A stretch of 64,000 bases of DNA, taken from contig NZ_JAJCYB010000016.1 of assembly GCF_029263155.1 (NCBI RefSeq), positions 1 through 64,000 of the forward strand, written 5' to 3'. This stretch comes from Pseudonocardia sp. Its GTDB lineage: Bacteria; Actinomycetota; Actinomycetes; Mycobacteriales; Pseudonocardiaceae. Within the stretch, counting starts at the first letter, position 1, and the number at the start of each line of letters is the position of its first letter. The notes beneath the pieces were generated by a model that saw nothing but the letters and a program-made list of their open reading frames with translations, had not been told where the DNA came from and did no database searches. Made by a program: the position numbers and the translations under genes. Below are positions 16,536 through 24,687 of this stretch, in pieces.

Positions 16536-17663
16536 CTACCGGGACACCACGGACAGCGGCAGCGCGCGACCGGCCAGCTTGCGCTGCGGGGCGGGCAGGA
16601 CCGTGGCGATCCGGGCCAGCTCGCGCGCCGAGGCCGACCCGGGCGCGTCGACCACGACGGGCACCCCGCGGTCACCTGCCTCCCGCAGCTCGATGTCGAG
16701 CGGTACCTGCCCCAGCAGCGGCGCCCCGGCCTCCTCGGCCAGCAGCGCCCCGCCCCCGGTGCCGAACACCGACGTGTGCTCGCCGCAGCTCCCGCACACC
16801 GACGCCGTCATGTTCTCGATCACCCCGGCCAGCGGCACCCCGGTCTCGGCCGCCATCCGGGCGACGCGGGCGGCGACGACCGTGGCCGTGCGCTGCGGGG
16901 TGGTCACCGCGAGCAGCGTGGTGTCGGGCAGGAACTCCAGCAAGGACAGCGTCGCGTCGCCGGTGCCCGGCGGCAGGTCGACCAGCAGCGCGTCGAGGCT
17001 GCCCCAGTAGGTGTCGGTGACGAACTGCTGCAGCGCCTTGTGCAGCATCGGACCACGCCACACGACCGGCTGCTCCTCGTTGACGAAGAAGCCGATCGAC
17101 ATGAGCCCGACACCGTGCGCCGGCACCGGCATCATCAGCTCGCCGAGCACCACGGGGTTGCGCCGCACCCCGAACAGCTGCGGCATCGAGTACCCCCAGA
17201 CGTCGGCGTCCAGGACCCCGACGCGCTTGCCCTGTGCCGCGAGGGCCACCGCGAGGTTGGCGGTGACGGTGCTCTTGCCGACCCCGCCCTTGCCGCTGGC
17301 GATCGCGTACACGCGGGTGCCACCGACACCCAGCGTGCCGTTGAGCGGCGGGGCGGCCAGCTTGAGCCGGTCGGCGAACTCGGCCCGCTCGCGCGGCGCC
17401 ATGGTGCTGAACGCGACCTCGACCTCGCGGACGCCCGCCTCGCCGGAGACGACGGTGGTGACCGCGTGGCGCAGCTCGTCGACCAGTGGGCAGGACTCCG
17501 TGGTCAGCCGCACCTCGACGCGGACGTGCCCGCGCCGGGCGGTGATCTCCCCGAGCATGCCCAGCTCGGCGAGCGGCCGGCCGATCTCCGGGTCGTGCAC
17601 CGCGGCCAGGGCGTCGCGGACGGTGTCGGTGTCGACCCCGGCGGGACGGGTCAGCAGGCCCAT
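16536..17663 (-). CDS. mrp: Mrp/NBP35-type Fe-S cluster carrier ATPase
   Basis: A 375-residue P-loop ATPase. An N-terminal MIP18-like domain (DUF59; DTDTVRDALAAVHDPEIGRPL) is followed by the ParA/Mrp domain with a deviant Walker A, ASGKGGVGKST (residues 122-132), and the switch segment LLVDLPPGTGDATLSLL. A CGSCGEH pair of cysteines forms the usual bridging cluster site in dimers. Mrp proteins deliver [4Fe-4S] clusters to apo-enzymes. Its ATG overlaps the SoeA stop by 3 bases, so the gene is dedicated to this operon, and it probably supplies the five clusters predicted in SoeA and SoeBC. The start at 17663 is fixed by that overlap. Confidence 0.9.
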   Translation of the reverse strand: MGLLTRPAGVDTDTVRDALAAVHDPEIGRPLAELGMLGEITARRGHVRVEVRLTTESCPLVDELRHAVTTVVSGEAGVREVEVAFSTMAPRERAEFADRLKLAAPPLNGTLGVGGTRVYAIASGKGGVGKSTVTANLAVALAAQGKRVGVLDADVWGYSMPQLFGVRRNPVVLGELMMPVPAHGVGLMSIGFFVNEEQPVVWRGPMLHKALQQFVTDTYWGSLDALLVDLPPGTGDATLSLLEFLPDTTLLAVTTPQRTATVVAARVARMAAETGVPLAGVIENMTASVCGSCGEHTSVFGTGGGALLAEEAGAPLLGQVPLDIELREAGDRGVPVVVDAPGSASARELARIATVLPAPQRKLAGRALPLSVVSR

Positions 17664-20632
17664 CAGGACGTCCCGCCCTCGGCCGGGGCGGTGCCGGGGG
17701 AGTGGAACGGCGGCTGCCCGTCCCCGTCGACCCGGAACGCGCGGCGGCGCGGCTTCACCGGGCGCATCAGGAACTCCGGGCGGCGCTGGCCACCGGGGCC
17801 GAGCATCGGCCGGGTCTTGGCCAGCCACTCCCGGTAGACCTCCATCGACCGGGCGGTGTCGACGTAGACGTCGCCGTACTGGTCGCCCGCGTGCGCCTTC
17901 TCCAGCCGCACCTTCTGCAGCCAGCACTGCATCCCCGACCACGGGTCGGGCTGCACGGCGAACGCGAGGTTCTGGTGCACGCCCGGGTCCTTCCACCAGA
18001 TCCGCTCCGAGTCCGGGTCGTCGGAGGAGAAGGGCTCGATGCCGCCCTTGTAGCGCAGCAGATGCGAGTCCGGGCCGTCCGGGTGGGTGATGTCCACCAG
18101 GCCCTGCGACCAGCGGCTGCCCTCGGTGTCGTGCAGCCGCCAGCGGCCCATGTGGTGGGAGAGCGCGCAGACGCCGGGCCGGATGCCCTCGGTGACCCAG
18201 ACCCGGGCCACCAGGTAGCCGATGGAGGTGTTGAGCCGGACCAGGTCGCCGGTGGCCACCCCGTGCCGGGCGGCGTCGACGGAGTTGAGCCACATCGGGT
18301 GGGAGTTGGAGATCTCGTTGAGGTACTTCGCGTTGCCCGAGCGGGTGTGGATCAGCGTGGGCAGCCGGAAGGTGGGGACCAGCACCAGGTCGCCCGCCGC
18401 CAGGTCGATCTCCGAGGCCGCCACGTGGGAGCGGATGTAGCCCGGGGTGGCGTGCTCCTCCCAGCCCCAGTCGCGCATCGTGGGGGAGTAGACCTCCAGC
18501 TTGCGCGACGGGGTCAGCCAGCCCGCGGTGACGGTGCCGTCGTCGTGGCGCACGCCGACCGCGCCCGCCTCACCGATCAGCGGCGGCACCGAGTCGAGGT
18601 CGGTGGGCTTGCGCAGCACGCCGGGGGTCGCCGAGTCCGGGCCGTCCGGGACCGCCCCGTCGAGCTCGGTGTCGGTGAGCGCGCGCTCGTCCTGCCGGTA
18701 GAGCTTCTCGGCCACCTCGACCACGCCGTAGCGACGCATGTACTCCAGCGGCGTGAGGCCCTCGGCGTCGGCCTTCTCCTTCAGCCCGGGCACCCGGTTC
18801 TCGAAGATCCACCGGTAGTACTCGTCGACGGTGATCTTCTCGCCGGGCCGGTAGGGCGACTCGAAGTGCTTCCGGATCCCCATCGACCCGTCCGGGTCGA
18901 TCCGCCAGGACAGCTCGAACCAGAGCTCGTTCTCCTCCCACACCTCGCCGGGGTTGGCGTCGCGGGTGTCGCCGACCGGCATCCCCATCTTCTCCATCGC
19001 CACCCGGCGCACCGGCTGGCGGAAACCCAGCCACTTGGCCGCGTGGGTCTCGTAGGACTGGGTGTCGTGGCGCTCGGTGGAGTGGCCCATCGGCAGCACG
19101 TAGTCGGCGAACTCGGCGGTCTCCGACCAGGTCGGGGTCAGGGCGACGTGCAGGCCGACCTTCTCGGGGTCGGTCAGCGCCTTCATCCAGGTGAAGCCGT
19201 CGGGGTAGGTCCAGATCGGGTTGAACACCCGGGAGAAGTAGACGTCCATCCTCCCGCGGCCCTCCTGCAGGAAGTGCGGCAGCAGGATCGACATCTCGTT
19301 GCAGGACATCGGGTACTCGGCCGGCCAGGCCAGCTCGTTCCAGTTCGCGTGCGCGGGCACGTCGGGGCCGTGCGGGATGAACTTGTTCCAGCCGTTGGGC
19401 TGGGTGCCGCCCACGCCGCCGATCGAGCCGGTCAGCGCCAGCACGAACCACATGCTCCGCGCCACCTGCCAGCCGCCGTAGTTGCCGGCCGCGGCGGAGC
19501 GCCAGATGTGCGCGGCGAGCTTCCCGTCGCAGCCGGCGACCAGGCGCGCCACCTCCTCGATCCGCTCCACCGGGACCTGGGTCTCGGCGGCGGCGAACTC
19601 GAAGGTGTAGCCGGCGTAGTCGGCCTCGATGCAGTCGAGGAAGGACTCGAAGGTGGGCTCGGCGGACGGGTGGCGCTCGCGCAGGTAGACGTCCCAGTTG
19701 AACCAGCGCCGCAGGTAGGGCTCGTCGATCTGGCGGGTGCGCAGCAGGTAGGACGCGATCGCCAGCAGCATCGCGGCCTCGCTGCCCGGCCACGGCGCGA
19801 GCCACACGTCGGCGTGCGAGGCCGTGTTCGACATCCGCGGGTCGACGACGACCAGCTTCGCGCCGGCCTGCTTGCCCTCCATGATCCGCTGGGCGTGCGG
19901 GTTGAAGTAGTGCCCGGTCTCCAGGTGGCTGGAGAACAGCAGGATCACCTTGGCGTGGGCGTGGTCGGGGGAGGGCCGGTCGAACCCGCCCCACAGGGTC
20001 TGCCCGAACCGCGCTCCCGACGAGCAGACCTGGGTGTGGCTGTTGTGCCCGTCGACGCCCCACGCCTGCAGCACCCGCTCGGCGAAGCCGTCCTCGCCGG
20101 GGCGCCCGACGTGGTAGGCGACCTCCTCGTTGCGGCCCTCGGTGATCGCCGCCCGGATCCGGGCGGCGATGTCGTCGAGGGCGTCGTCCCAGCTGACCCG
20201 CTCCCACTGCCCGCCGCCGCGCTCGCCGGTGCGGCGCAGCGGGTGCAGGATCCGCTCGGGGTCGTCGATCTGGTTGATCGTGGCCGGGCCCTTGGCGCAG
20301 TTGCGCCCGCGTGACCCGGGGTGCGCCGGGTTCCCCTCGACCTTCTTGACCGACAGGTCGTCCTTGTCGACGTAGGCGAGCAGCCCGCAGGCCGACTCGC
20401 AGTTGAAGCAGGTGGTGGGCACCAGCATGTAGCTGTGCGGCACCTTGCGCGGGTGTGCCTTGGCGTCGTAGGCGACGTGGTGGTCCCACTCGGAGACCGG
20501 CGGGTAGTTGCGCAGGTGCTCGTGGGTGCGGGCGCCGGGCAGCGGGTGGCCCACGGCGGGGGTTGCCGGTGTGGTGGGCGCCGGGGCGGTGGGGGCGGCG
20601 CCGGTGGTGTCGTGGCGGGCGGTCTCGGTCAT
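17663..20632 (-). CDS. soeA: Molybdopterin oxidoreductase, SoeA-like sulfite dehydrogenase catalytic subunit
   Basis: A 989-residue DMSO-reductase-family enzyme. The [4Fe-4S] site is Cys75-x2-Cys78-x3-Cys82-x29-Cys112 (CFNCESAC and NCAKG), and Cys203 in HTQVCSSGARFG is the likely molybdenum ligand. The C-terminal molydopterin-binding domain is present (VPTFRLPTLIHTRSGNAKYLNE). There is no twin-arginine signal, so the protein should stay in the cytoplasm, as SoeABC does and as PhsA/TtrA reductases do not. In this setting oxidation of sulfite to sulfate with electrons passed to quinone is the best guess. Other members of the superfamily (polysulfide, thiosulfate or arsenate enzymes) are not excluded by sequence alone. 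It is preceded by the fused electron-transfer subunit and followed by mrp and moeA. Confidence 0.72.
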   Translation of the reverse strand: MTETARHDTTGAAPTAPAPTTPATPAVGHPLPGARTHEHLRNYPPVSEWDHHVAYDAKAHPRKVPHSYMLVPTTCFNCESACGLLAYVDKDDLSVKKVEGNPAHPGSRGRNCAKGPATINQIDDPERILHPLRRTGERGGGQWERVSWDDALDDIAARIRAAITEGRNEEVAYHVGRPGEDGFAERVLQAWGVDGHNSHTQVCSSGARFGQTLWGGFDRPSPDHAHAKVILLFSSHLETGHYFNPHAQRIMEGKQAGAKLVVVDPRMSNTASHADVWLAPWPGSEAAMLLAIASYLLRTRQIDEPYLRRWFNWDVYLRERHPSAEPTFESFLDCIEADYAGYTFEFAAAETQVPVERIEEVARLVAGCDGKLAAHIWRSAAAGNYGGWQVARSMWFVLALTGSIGGVGGTQPNGWNKFIPHGPDVPAHANWNELAWPAEYPMSCNEMSILLPHFLQEGRGRMDVYFSRVFNPIWTYPDGFTWMKALTDPEKVGLHVALTPTWSETAEFADYVLPMGHSTERHDTQSYETHAAKWLGFRQPVRRVAMEKMGMPVGDTRDANPGEVWEENELWFELSWRIDPDGSMGIRKHFESPYRPGEKITVDEYYRWIFENRVPGLKEKADAEGLTPLEYMRRYGVVEVAEKLYRQDERALTDTELDGAVPDGPDSATPGVLRKPTDLDSVPPLIGEAGAVGVRHDDGTVTAGWLTPSRKLEVYSPTMRDWGWEEHATPGYIRSHVAASEIDLAAGDLVLVPTFRLPTLIHTRSGNAKYLNEISNSHPMWLNSVDAARHGVATGDLVRLNTSIGYLVARVWVTEGIRPGVCALSHHMGRWRLHDTEGSRWSQGLVDITHPDGPDSHLLRYKGGIEPFSSDDPDSERIWWKDPGVHQNLAFAVQPDPWSGMQCWLQKVRLEKAHAGDQYGDVYVDTARSMEVYREWLAKTRPMLGPGGQRRPEFLMRPVKPRRRAFRVDGDGQPPFHSPGTAPAEGGTS

Positions 20633-20708
20633 CGGGATTCCTCGCAGAGGGGGCGCGGTGTGGTGGGCGCGGTCCGGGAAGGCGCGGTGGCGCGGGCGAC
20701 GCCGCGGG

Positions 20709-22247
20709 TCAGGAGAGCGGCACGTCCTGGCCGGCTCGGACGAACACGGACTCGTAGGCGAGCAGCGCCACCTGCACGGCGAGACCGGCGACGGCGACGA
20801 GGACGACGGCCCCGCCGCCCCAGGCCGGGACCGTCAGCACCGCGGCGACGGCCGCGAGTGCCACGGCGCCGAACCAGAACAGCCGGGCGTAGCGGCCGTG
20901 GGTGATCATGTGGGCTCCCGTCGCGGCGCCCTTGCTCGAGTGCTTCCCGCCGTACTCGATCAGCAGCATGAGCACGTGCAGCACGGTGGCGACGAGGAAG
21001 ACCCGCGAGATCAGCGCGAACTCCGGCGCCGGGGTGCCGGCGAGCGCGGCCGCCACGGCCAGCGCGCCGCCGCCGACCATCACGGCCTGCACGATCAGGT
21101 GCCAGAACAGCAGCGGCGACTGCCACAGGTCGCGGCCCTCGGCCTGGCCGAACAGGAACCCGGTGTACCCGGCCAGCATGGCCCCGGTGGGGATGCCGAG
21201 CACCGCGAGCACGGTGAACGCGGTGTCGGCCGAGGCGATCAGCCCGGTCTCCACCCCGATGCCCAGCAGTAGCCAGATCCCCGCCACCGCGGCGAACAGG
21301 GCCAGCGCGTAGGACCCCAGCACGAGCCAGGACCCGAAGTTGGACTTGAGGAAGATGTAGAGGAAGCGCTCGGGGCGCTTGAGGTCCCAGATCAGCAGGG
21401 CGCCGGTGATGCTCACCCCGGCGACCCCGAGCGCGGGGGCGACGACGGTCGACAGCACCCCGAGGTCGATCCCCAGCAGCAGCGCCAGCGCGGCGATGAG
21501 CACCGCCCCGCCGCCGACGGCCTTGGTCCACAGGTAGGTCGTGACCCGCCAGCCCCACGGCCGCGTGTGCTCGGTGTTGAGCGTGGTGCGGGCGCCCGTC
21601 ACCGGGTCGACCGGCAGGTCCTTGCCGACGTCGACGCGGTGCGCGTCGGGGGAGGAGAAGATGTAGCTGCTGTCCACCGGGGCTCCCAGCGGGTCGAGCA
21701 CGGCGCGGTCGGCGCCCAGGTAGAACACGTTCGGGCCGGTGTTCTGCTCCGGTGCTCGCACCGTGACCGGGTTCGAGTTGACCAGCTTCGAGATCCCGCT
21801 GTGCGGGTCGTCGAGGTCACCGACCCAGATCGAGTGCGTGGGGCAGACGACGACACACGCCGGTTCCATGTCCTCGTCGATGCGGTGCGCGCAGAAGTTG
21901 CACTTGGCCGCGGTGTGGGTGTCCTCGTCGATGTAGATCGCGTCGTACGGACAGCCCTGCATGCAGCTCTTGCAGCCGATGCACCGGTCCTTGTCGAAGT
22001 CGACGATCCCGTCCTTGCGCTTGTACAGCGCCTTGGTCGGGCAGATCTTCACGCACGGCGCGTCCGTGCAGTGGTTGCAGCGCATGACGCCGAAGTCGCG
22101 GGTGTTGTTCGGGAAGGCGCCCTGGTCCACGTACTTGACCCAGGTCCGGAACTGTCCCACCGGGATCTCGTGCTCGGTCTTGCACGCCACGGTGCAGGCG
22201 TGGCAGCCGATGCAGGTCCGCTGGTCGATGGCGAAGCCGTACCGCAC
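20709..22247 (-). CDS. Fused Fe-S and NrfD-type membrane subunit (SoeB-SoeC fusion)
   Basis: A 512-residue protein joining two subunits that are normally separate. Residues 1-170 are a four-cluster ferredoxin domain: TCIGCHACTVAC (Cys12, 15, 18, 22), RCNHCTDAPCVKIC, RCIGCKSCMQGC and KCNFC plus ACVVVC. After a linker of about 65 residues comes an NrfD/PsrC-like membrane domain of about eight helices (residues 235-505), with LLIWDLKRPERFLYIFLKSNFGSW as the family hallmark near the quinone side. It should carry electrons from SoeA to membrane quinone. The GTG start at 22247 follows GGAGAGG. A 76-base gap separates it from soeA. A TGTACGGACA site lies upstream. Confidence 0.83.
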   Translation of the reverse strand: MRYGFAIDQRTCIGCHACTVACKTEHEIPVGQFRTWVKYVDQGAFPNNTRDFGVMRCNHCTDAPCVKICPTKALYKRKDGIVDFDKDRCIGCKSCMQGCPYDAIYIDEDTHTAAKCNFCAHRIDEDMEPACVVVCPTHSIWVGDLDDPHSGISKLVNSNPVTVRAPEQNTGPNVFYLGADRAVLDPLGAPVDSSYIFSSPDAHRVDVGKDLPVDPVTGARTTLNTEHTRPWGWRVTTYLWTKAVGGGAVLIAALALLLGIDLGVLSTVVAPALGVAGVSITGALLIWDLKRPERFLYIFLKSNFGSWLVLGSYALALFAAVAGIWLLLGIGVETGLIASADTAFTVLAVLGIPTGAMLAGYTGFLFGQAEGRDLWQSPLLFWHLIVQAVMVGGGALAVAAALAGTPAPEFALISRVFLVATVLHVLMLLIEYGGKHSSKGAATGAHMITHGRYARLFWFGAVALAAVAAVLTVPAWGGGAVVLVAVAGLAVQVALLAYESVFVRAGQDVPLS

Positions 22248-22333
22248 TCGACACCTCTCCTCTTCGAGGGCTCACCGAGGACGGTGACCCGCCCGCCGAG
22301 TGATCTGGCGTGTGAGTCTGCCATGAGTCCGGA

Positions 22334-22343
22334 TGTACGGACA
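22334..22343. promoter_or_regulatory. TGTACGGACA motif upstream of the soe operon
   Basis: This is the reverse complement of TGTCCGTACA and lies 87-96 bases upstream of the SoeBC start, in the gap before glpX. It is the same motif as at 12013 and 24570. Confidence 0.55.
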
Positions 22344-22372
22344 AGCCACTCGGTCCGGCGGTATCGGCGGTG

Positions 22373-23385
22373 TCAGTGCCGGTAGTCCACCGCGCTGTAG
22401 CGCTCGAGCCGGTCGAGGCGGTGGTCGCTCTGCATCCGGCGGACCGTCCCGCTGCGCGCGCGCATGACCAGCGAGTCGGTGGTGGCGGTGTCGGGGCCGT
22501 AGCGGACCCCGGCGACCAGGTCGCCGTCGGTGACCCCGGTGAGCACGAGGAACGCGTCCTCACCGCGCACGAGGTCGTCGCACTCCAGCACGGCGTCGAG
22601 GTCGACACCCGCGGTCTGCAGGTGGACCTCCTCGGCGGCGTCGCGAGGTGCGAGCCTGCCCTGCAGGGTGCCACCGAGGCACTTCACGGCGCAGGCGGCG
22701 ATCACGGCCTCGGCCGTGCCGCCCAGTCCGATCAGCATGTCGATCCCGGTCCGCGGGCTCGCCGCCATGATCGCCGCGGACACGTCGCCGCCGGTGAGGA
22801 AGCGGATGCGGGCACCGGCGTCGCGCACCTCGCGCGCCAACCCCTCGTGGTGGGTGCGCGCCAGCATGCCGACGGTGACGTCCTCGACGTGGCGGCCGGT
22901 GACCTTGGCCAGCCGGTGCACGTTCTCCGCGACCGACGCGCGGATGTCGAGCTGGTCACGGGCCTCCCGCCCGGCCACGAGCTTGTCGATGCGCAGGCAC
23001 ACCGACGGGTCGAACATCGCTCCGCTCGGGGCGACGGCCAGTACGGAGACCGCGTGGGACAGGCCCTTCGCGGTGAACGTGATCCCGTCGACCGGGTCGA
23101 CGGCCACGTCGTAGCGGCCGCCGCTGCCGTCACCCACCCGGTCGCCGCGCTCGAGCCGCACCTCGTCGTCGTCGGTGCCCTCGCCGATGACGATCGTGCC
23201 GGCCATCTCGACGCTCCCGATCATCGCCCGGACGGCGTTGACGGCGGCGGCGAGCGCGCCGCCCGCGTCGTTGCCCCGACCCACCTGCCGGTCGCCATCG
23301 CCGCCGCCTCGGTCACCCGGACCAGTTCCAGGGCGAGGTTCCGGTCGGGCACGGGCCCGCCCCGCGCCGTCGCAGCATCGGTCAC
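22373..23385 (-). pseudogene. glpX: Class II fructose-1,6-bisphosphatase (GlpX), frameshifted
   Basis: A class II FBPase that would hydrolyse fructose (and perhaps sedoheptulose) bisphosphate in the Calvin cycle. The N-terminus starts at GTG 23385 ([20 protein letters not shown]), with GGGAGG upstream, and runs to TGRWVG. The frame then breaks near 23278-23284 and continues as [17 protein letters not shown]. The expected sequence GTGGGTGGGTCGG appears as GTGGGTCGG, consistent with loss of one 4-base unit or a single-base error. Beyond the break the metal and substrate motifs are intact: GEGTDDDEV, AVDPVDGITF, and GLGGTAEAVIAACAVKCLGG. A class I FBPase is encoded at 29200, so loss of this gene would be tolerable. 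Confidence 0.82.
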
Positions 23386-23544
23386 ATCGCCACATCCTCC
23401 CGGCCGCAGGGGCGGCTCGCCCGCCCCGTCGTCGACGACCGCGGCGCGCACCTGGGTGCCCGCGGCCGTCTCCGGTCCAGCTCACAGGCGCCGGGGCCGG
23501 GGCGCATCACCGTCAGGGGGGAGGGCGGCGGGGGTCCTGGGGGT

Positions 23545-23982
23545 TCAGCTCACCCCCTGCACCGACTCGGCACCGGCGGCGGCGACCGTGCGGTCCTGGT
23601 CGGGCATCCCGCCGCTGACCCCGATCGCGCCGACGATCTGGCCGTCGACCGAGATCGGCAGTCCGCCGGCGAAGACGACGACGTTGCTCTTGCCGCCCTG
23701 CAGCGTCTGGATCCCGTACGCGGGCCCGCCGGGCTGGGCGATCTCGCCGAGCTTCTCGGTGGGCATGTCGAAGGCGCGGGCGGTGCTGGCCTTGTCCAGC
23801 GCGATGTCGATGCTGCCCAGCCACGCCCCGTCCATCCGGGCGAACGCGGTGAGGTTGTTGCCGGCGTCCACGACGGCGACGTTCATCCGGAGGCCCTCGG
23901 CGGCCGCCGCCTTCTCGGCGGCCTCGACCACCGTGCGTGCCTGCTCGAGGGTGATGCCGCTCTGACTCGTCAGGTGTGTCAT
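23545..23982 (-). CDS. HbpS/GlcG-family (DUF336) protein
   Basis: A 145-residue single-domain DUF336 protein. The pattern ITLEQARTVVEAAEKAAAAEGLRMNVAVVDAGNNLTAFARMDGA and the glycine-rich end VFAGGLPISVDGQIVGAIGVSGG are typical. Family members include haem-binding HbpS and the GlcG protein of unknown function; several bind small ligands or cobalamin. ATG 23982 follows GGAAGGAC and overlaps the stop of the upstream membrane protein gene by 4 bases, so the two are co-transcribed. There is no signal peptide. Its role in the island is unknown. Confidence 0.75.
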   Translation of the reverse strand: MTHLTSQSGITLEQARTVVEAAEKAAAAEGLRMNVAVVDAGNNLTAFARMDGAWLGSIDIALDKASTARAFDMPTEKLGEIAQPGGPAYGIQTLQGGKSNVVVFAGGLPISVDGQIVGAIGVSGGMPDQDRTVAAAGAESVQGVS

Positions 23983-24473
23983 GTCCCGTCCTTCCTGGTG
24001 TCGTGACGTCCACCCGGTGGCTGCCCCGGCCGGGGCCGGGCGAAACCGGCCCTCGCCTGTGCGCGGGCGATCACGATGGCGGCGGCCAGTCCGAAGACGA
24101 CATGGACGAGCAGGCTCGGCCACACCGCCGCGGCGCCCTCGGTCCACGGGGCGGGGCGGCGGTACAGCAGCGGCAGGGCCAGCGCGTTGACCACCAGCCA
24201 GTAGGTCGCGCCGTAGACGACTCCGCCGGCGACCGCGATGCCGGGGCGGGGACGCAGCGCGGCAGCGGCGACGGCGAGCGGGACGGCGCTGACGACACCG
24301 ATCACCAGGTGCAGGGCGAGCAGCACCACGGGACGCCGGGTCCCGGTGAGCTGCTCGGCCAGCAGCTCGCCGTAGCGGTTCACCTCGAAGCCCGCCACGG
24401 ACAGCGCCAGGCCGACCGGCACCATCGCGAGCGCACCCACGACCCCGGCGACGACCACGTCCCGAGCCCTCAC
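23979..24473 (-). CDS. Four-helix membrane protein of unknown function
   Basis: A 164-residue protein with about four hydrophobic segments (VVVAGVVGALAMVPVGLALSV, PVVLLALHLVIGVVSAVPLAVAAAA, GIAVAGGVVYGATYWLVVNALALPL and LLVHVVFGLAAAIVIA). A GTG at 24473 starts it. It shares a 4-base overlap with the HbpS/GlcG-like gene downstream. I do not recognise the family with confidence. It resembles small integral proteins of the DUF1440/DUF6789 kind, which is a weak impression. The divergent neighbour is the CstB-like gene at 24688. Confidence 0.55.
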   Translation of the reverse strand: MRARDVVVAGVVGALAMVPVGLALSVAGFEVNRYGELLAEQLTGTRRPVVLLALHLVIGVVSAVPLAVAAAALRPRPGIAVAGGVVYGATYWLVVNALALPLLYRRPAPWTEGAAAVWPSLLVHVVFGLAAAIVIARAQARAGFARPRPGQPPGGRHDTRKDGT

Positions 24474-24569
24474 CGGGCGGCCTCACGTGATCGGGCCGAG
24501 CGCCGTGGCCTGCTCCCGGCCCCGGGGCGGCGCCGCGCCGGTCGCGGGTGGTTCACCATGGCTCCCAAA

Positions 24570-24579
24570 TGTCCGTACA
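24570..24579. promoter_or_regulatory. TGTCCGTACA motif
   Basis: An exact copy of the motif at 12013, in the divergent gap between the membrane-protein operon and the CstB-like gene. It is 62 bases to the left of a CstR-type operator, repeating the arrangement seen at 12013/12092. Confidence 0.55.
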
Positions 24580-24640
24580 CTATGTCTGGTTATTCGGCTA
24601 CAGAGGGAATAGTCCCGAGTGTGGTGCGGTTCGATCATAG

Positions 24641-24654
24641 TACCCCCCGGGGTA
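24641..24654. promoter_or_regulatory. CstR/CsoR-type operator before the CstB-like gene
   Basis: TACCCCCCGGGGTA lies 34-47 bases upstream of the start of the persulfide dioxygenase/rhodanese gene, where a bound repressor would cover its promoter. In staphylococci the CstR target operon also includes cstB, the homologue of this gene. Confidence 0.8.
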
Positions 24655-24687
24655 TGCCGAGCCCGGACACGGAGAAACGGAGACGAG

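Noticed and set aside
17702-20314. 870-codon plus-strand frame opposite soeA
   Set aside because: It is a shadow of the SoeA codon pattern with no domain.
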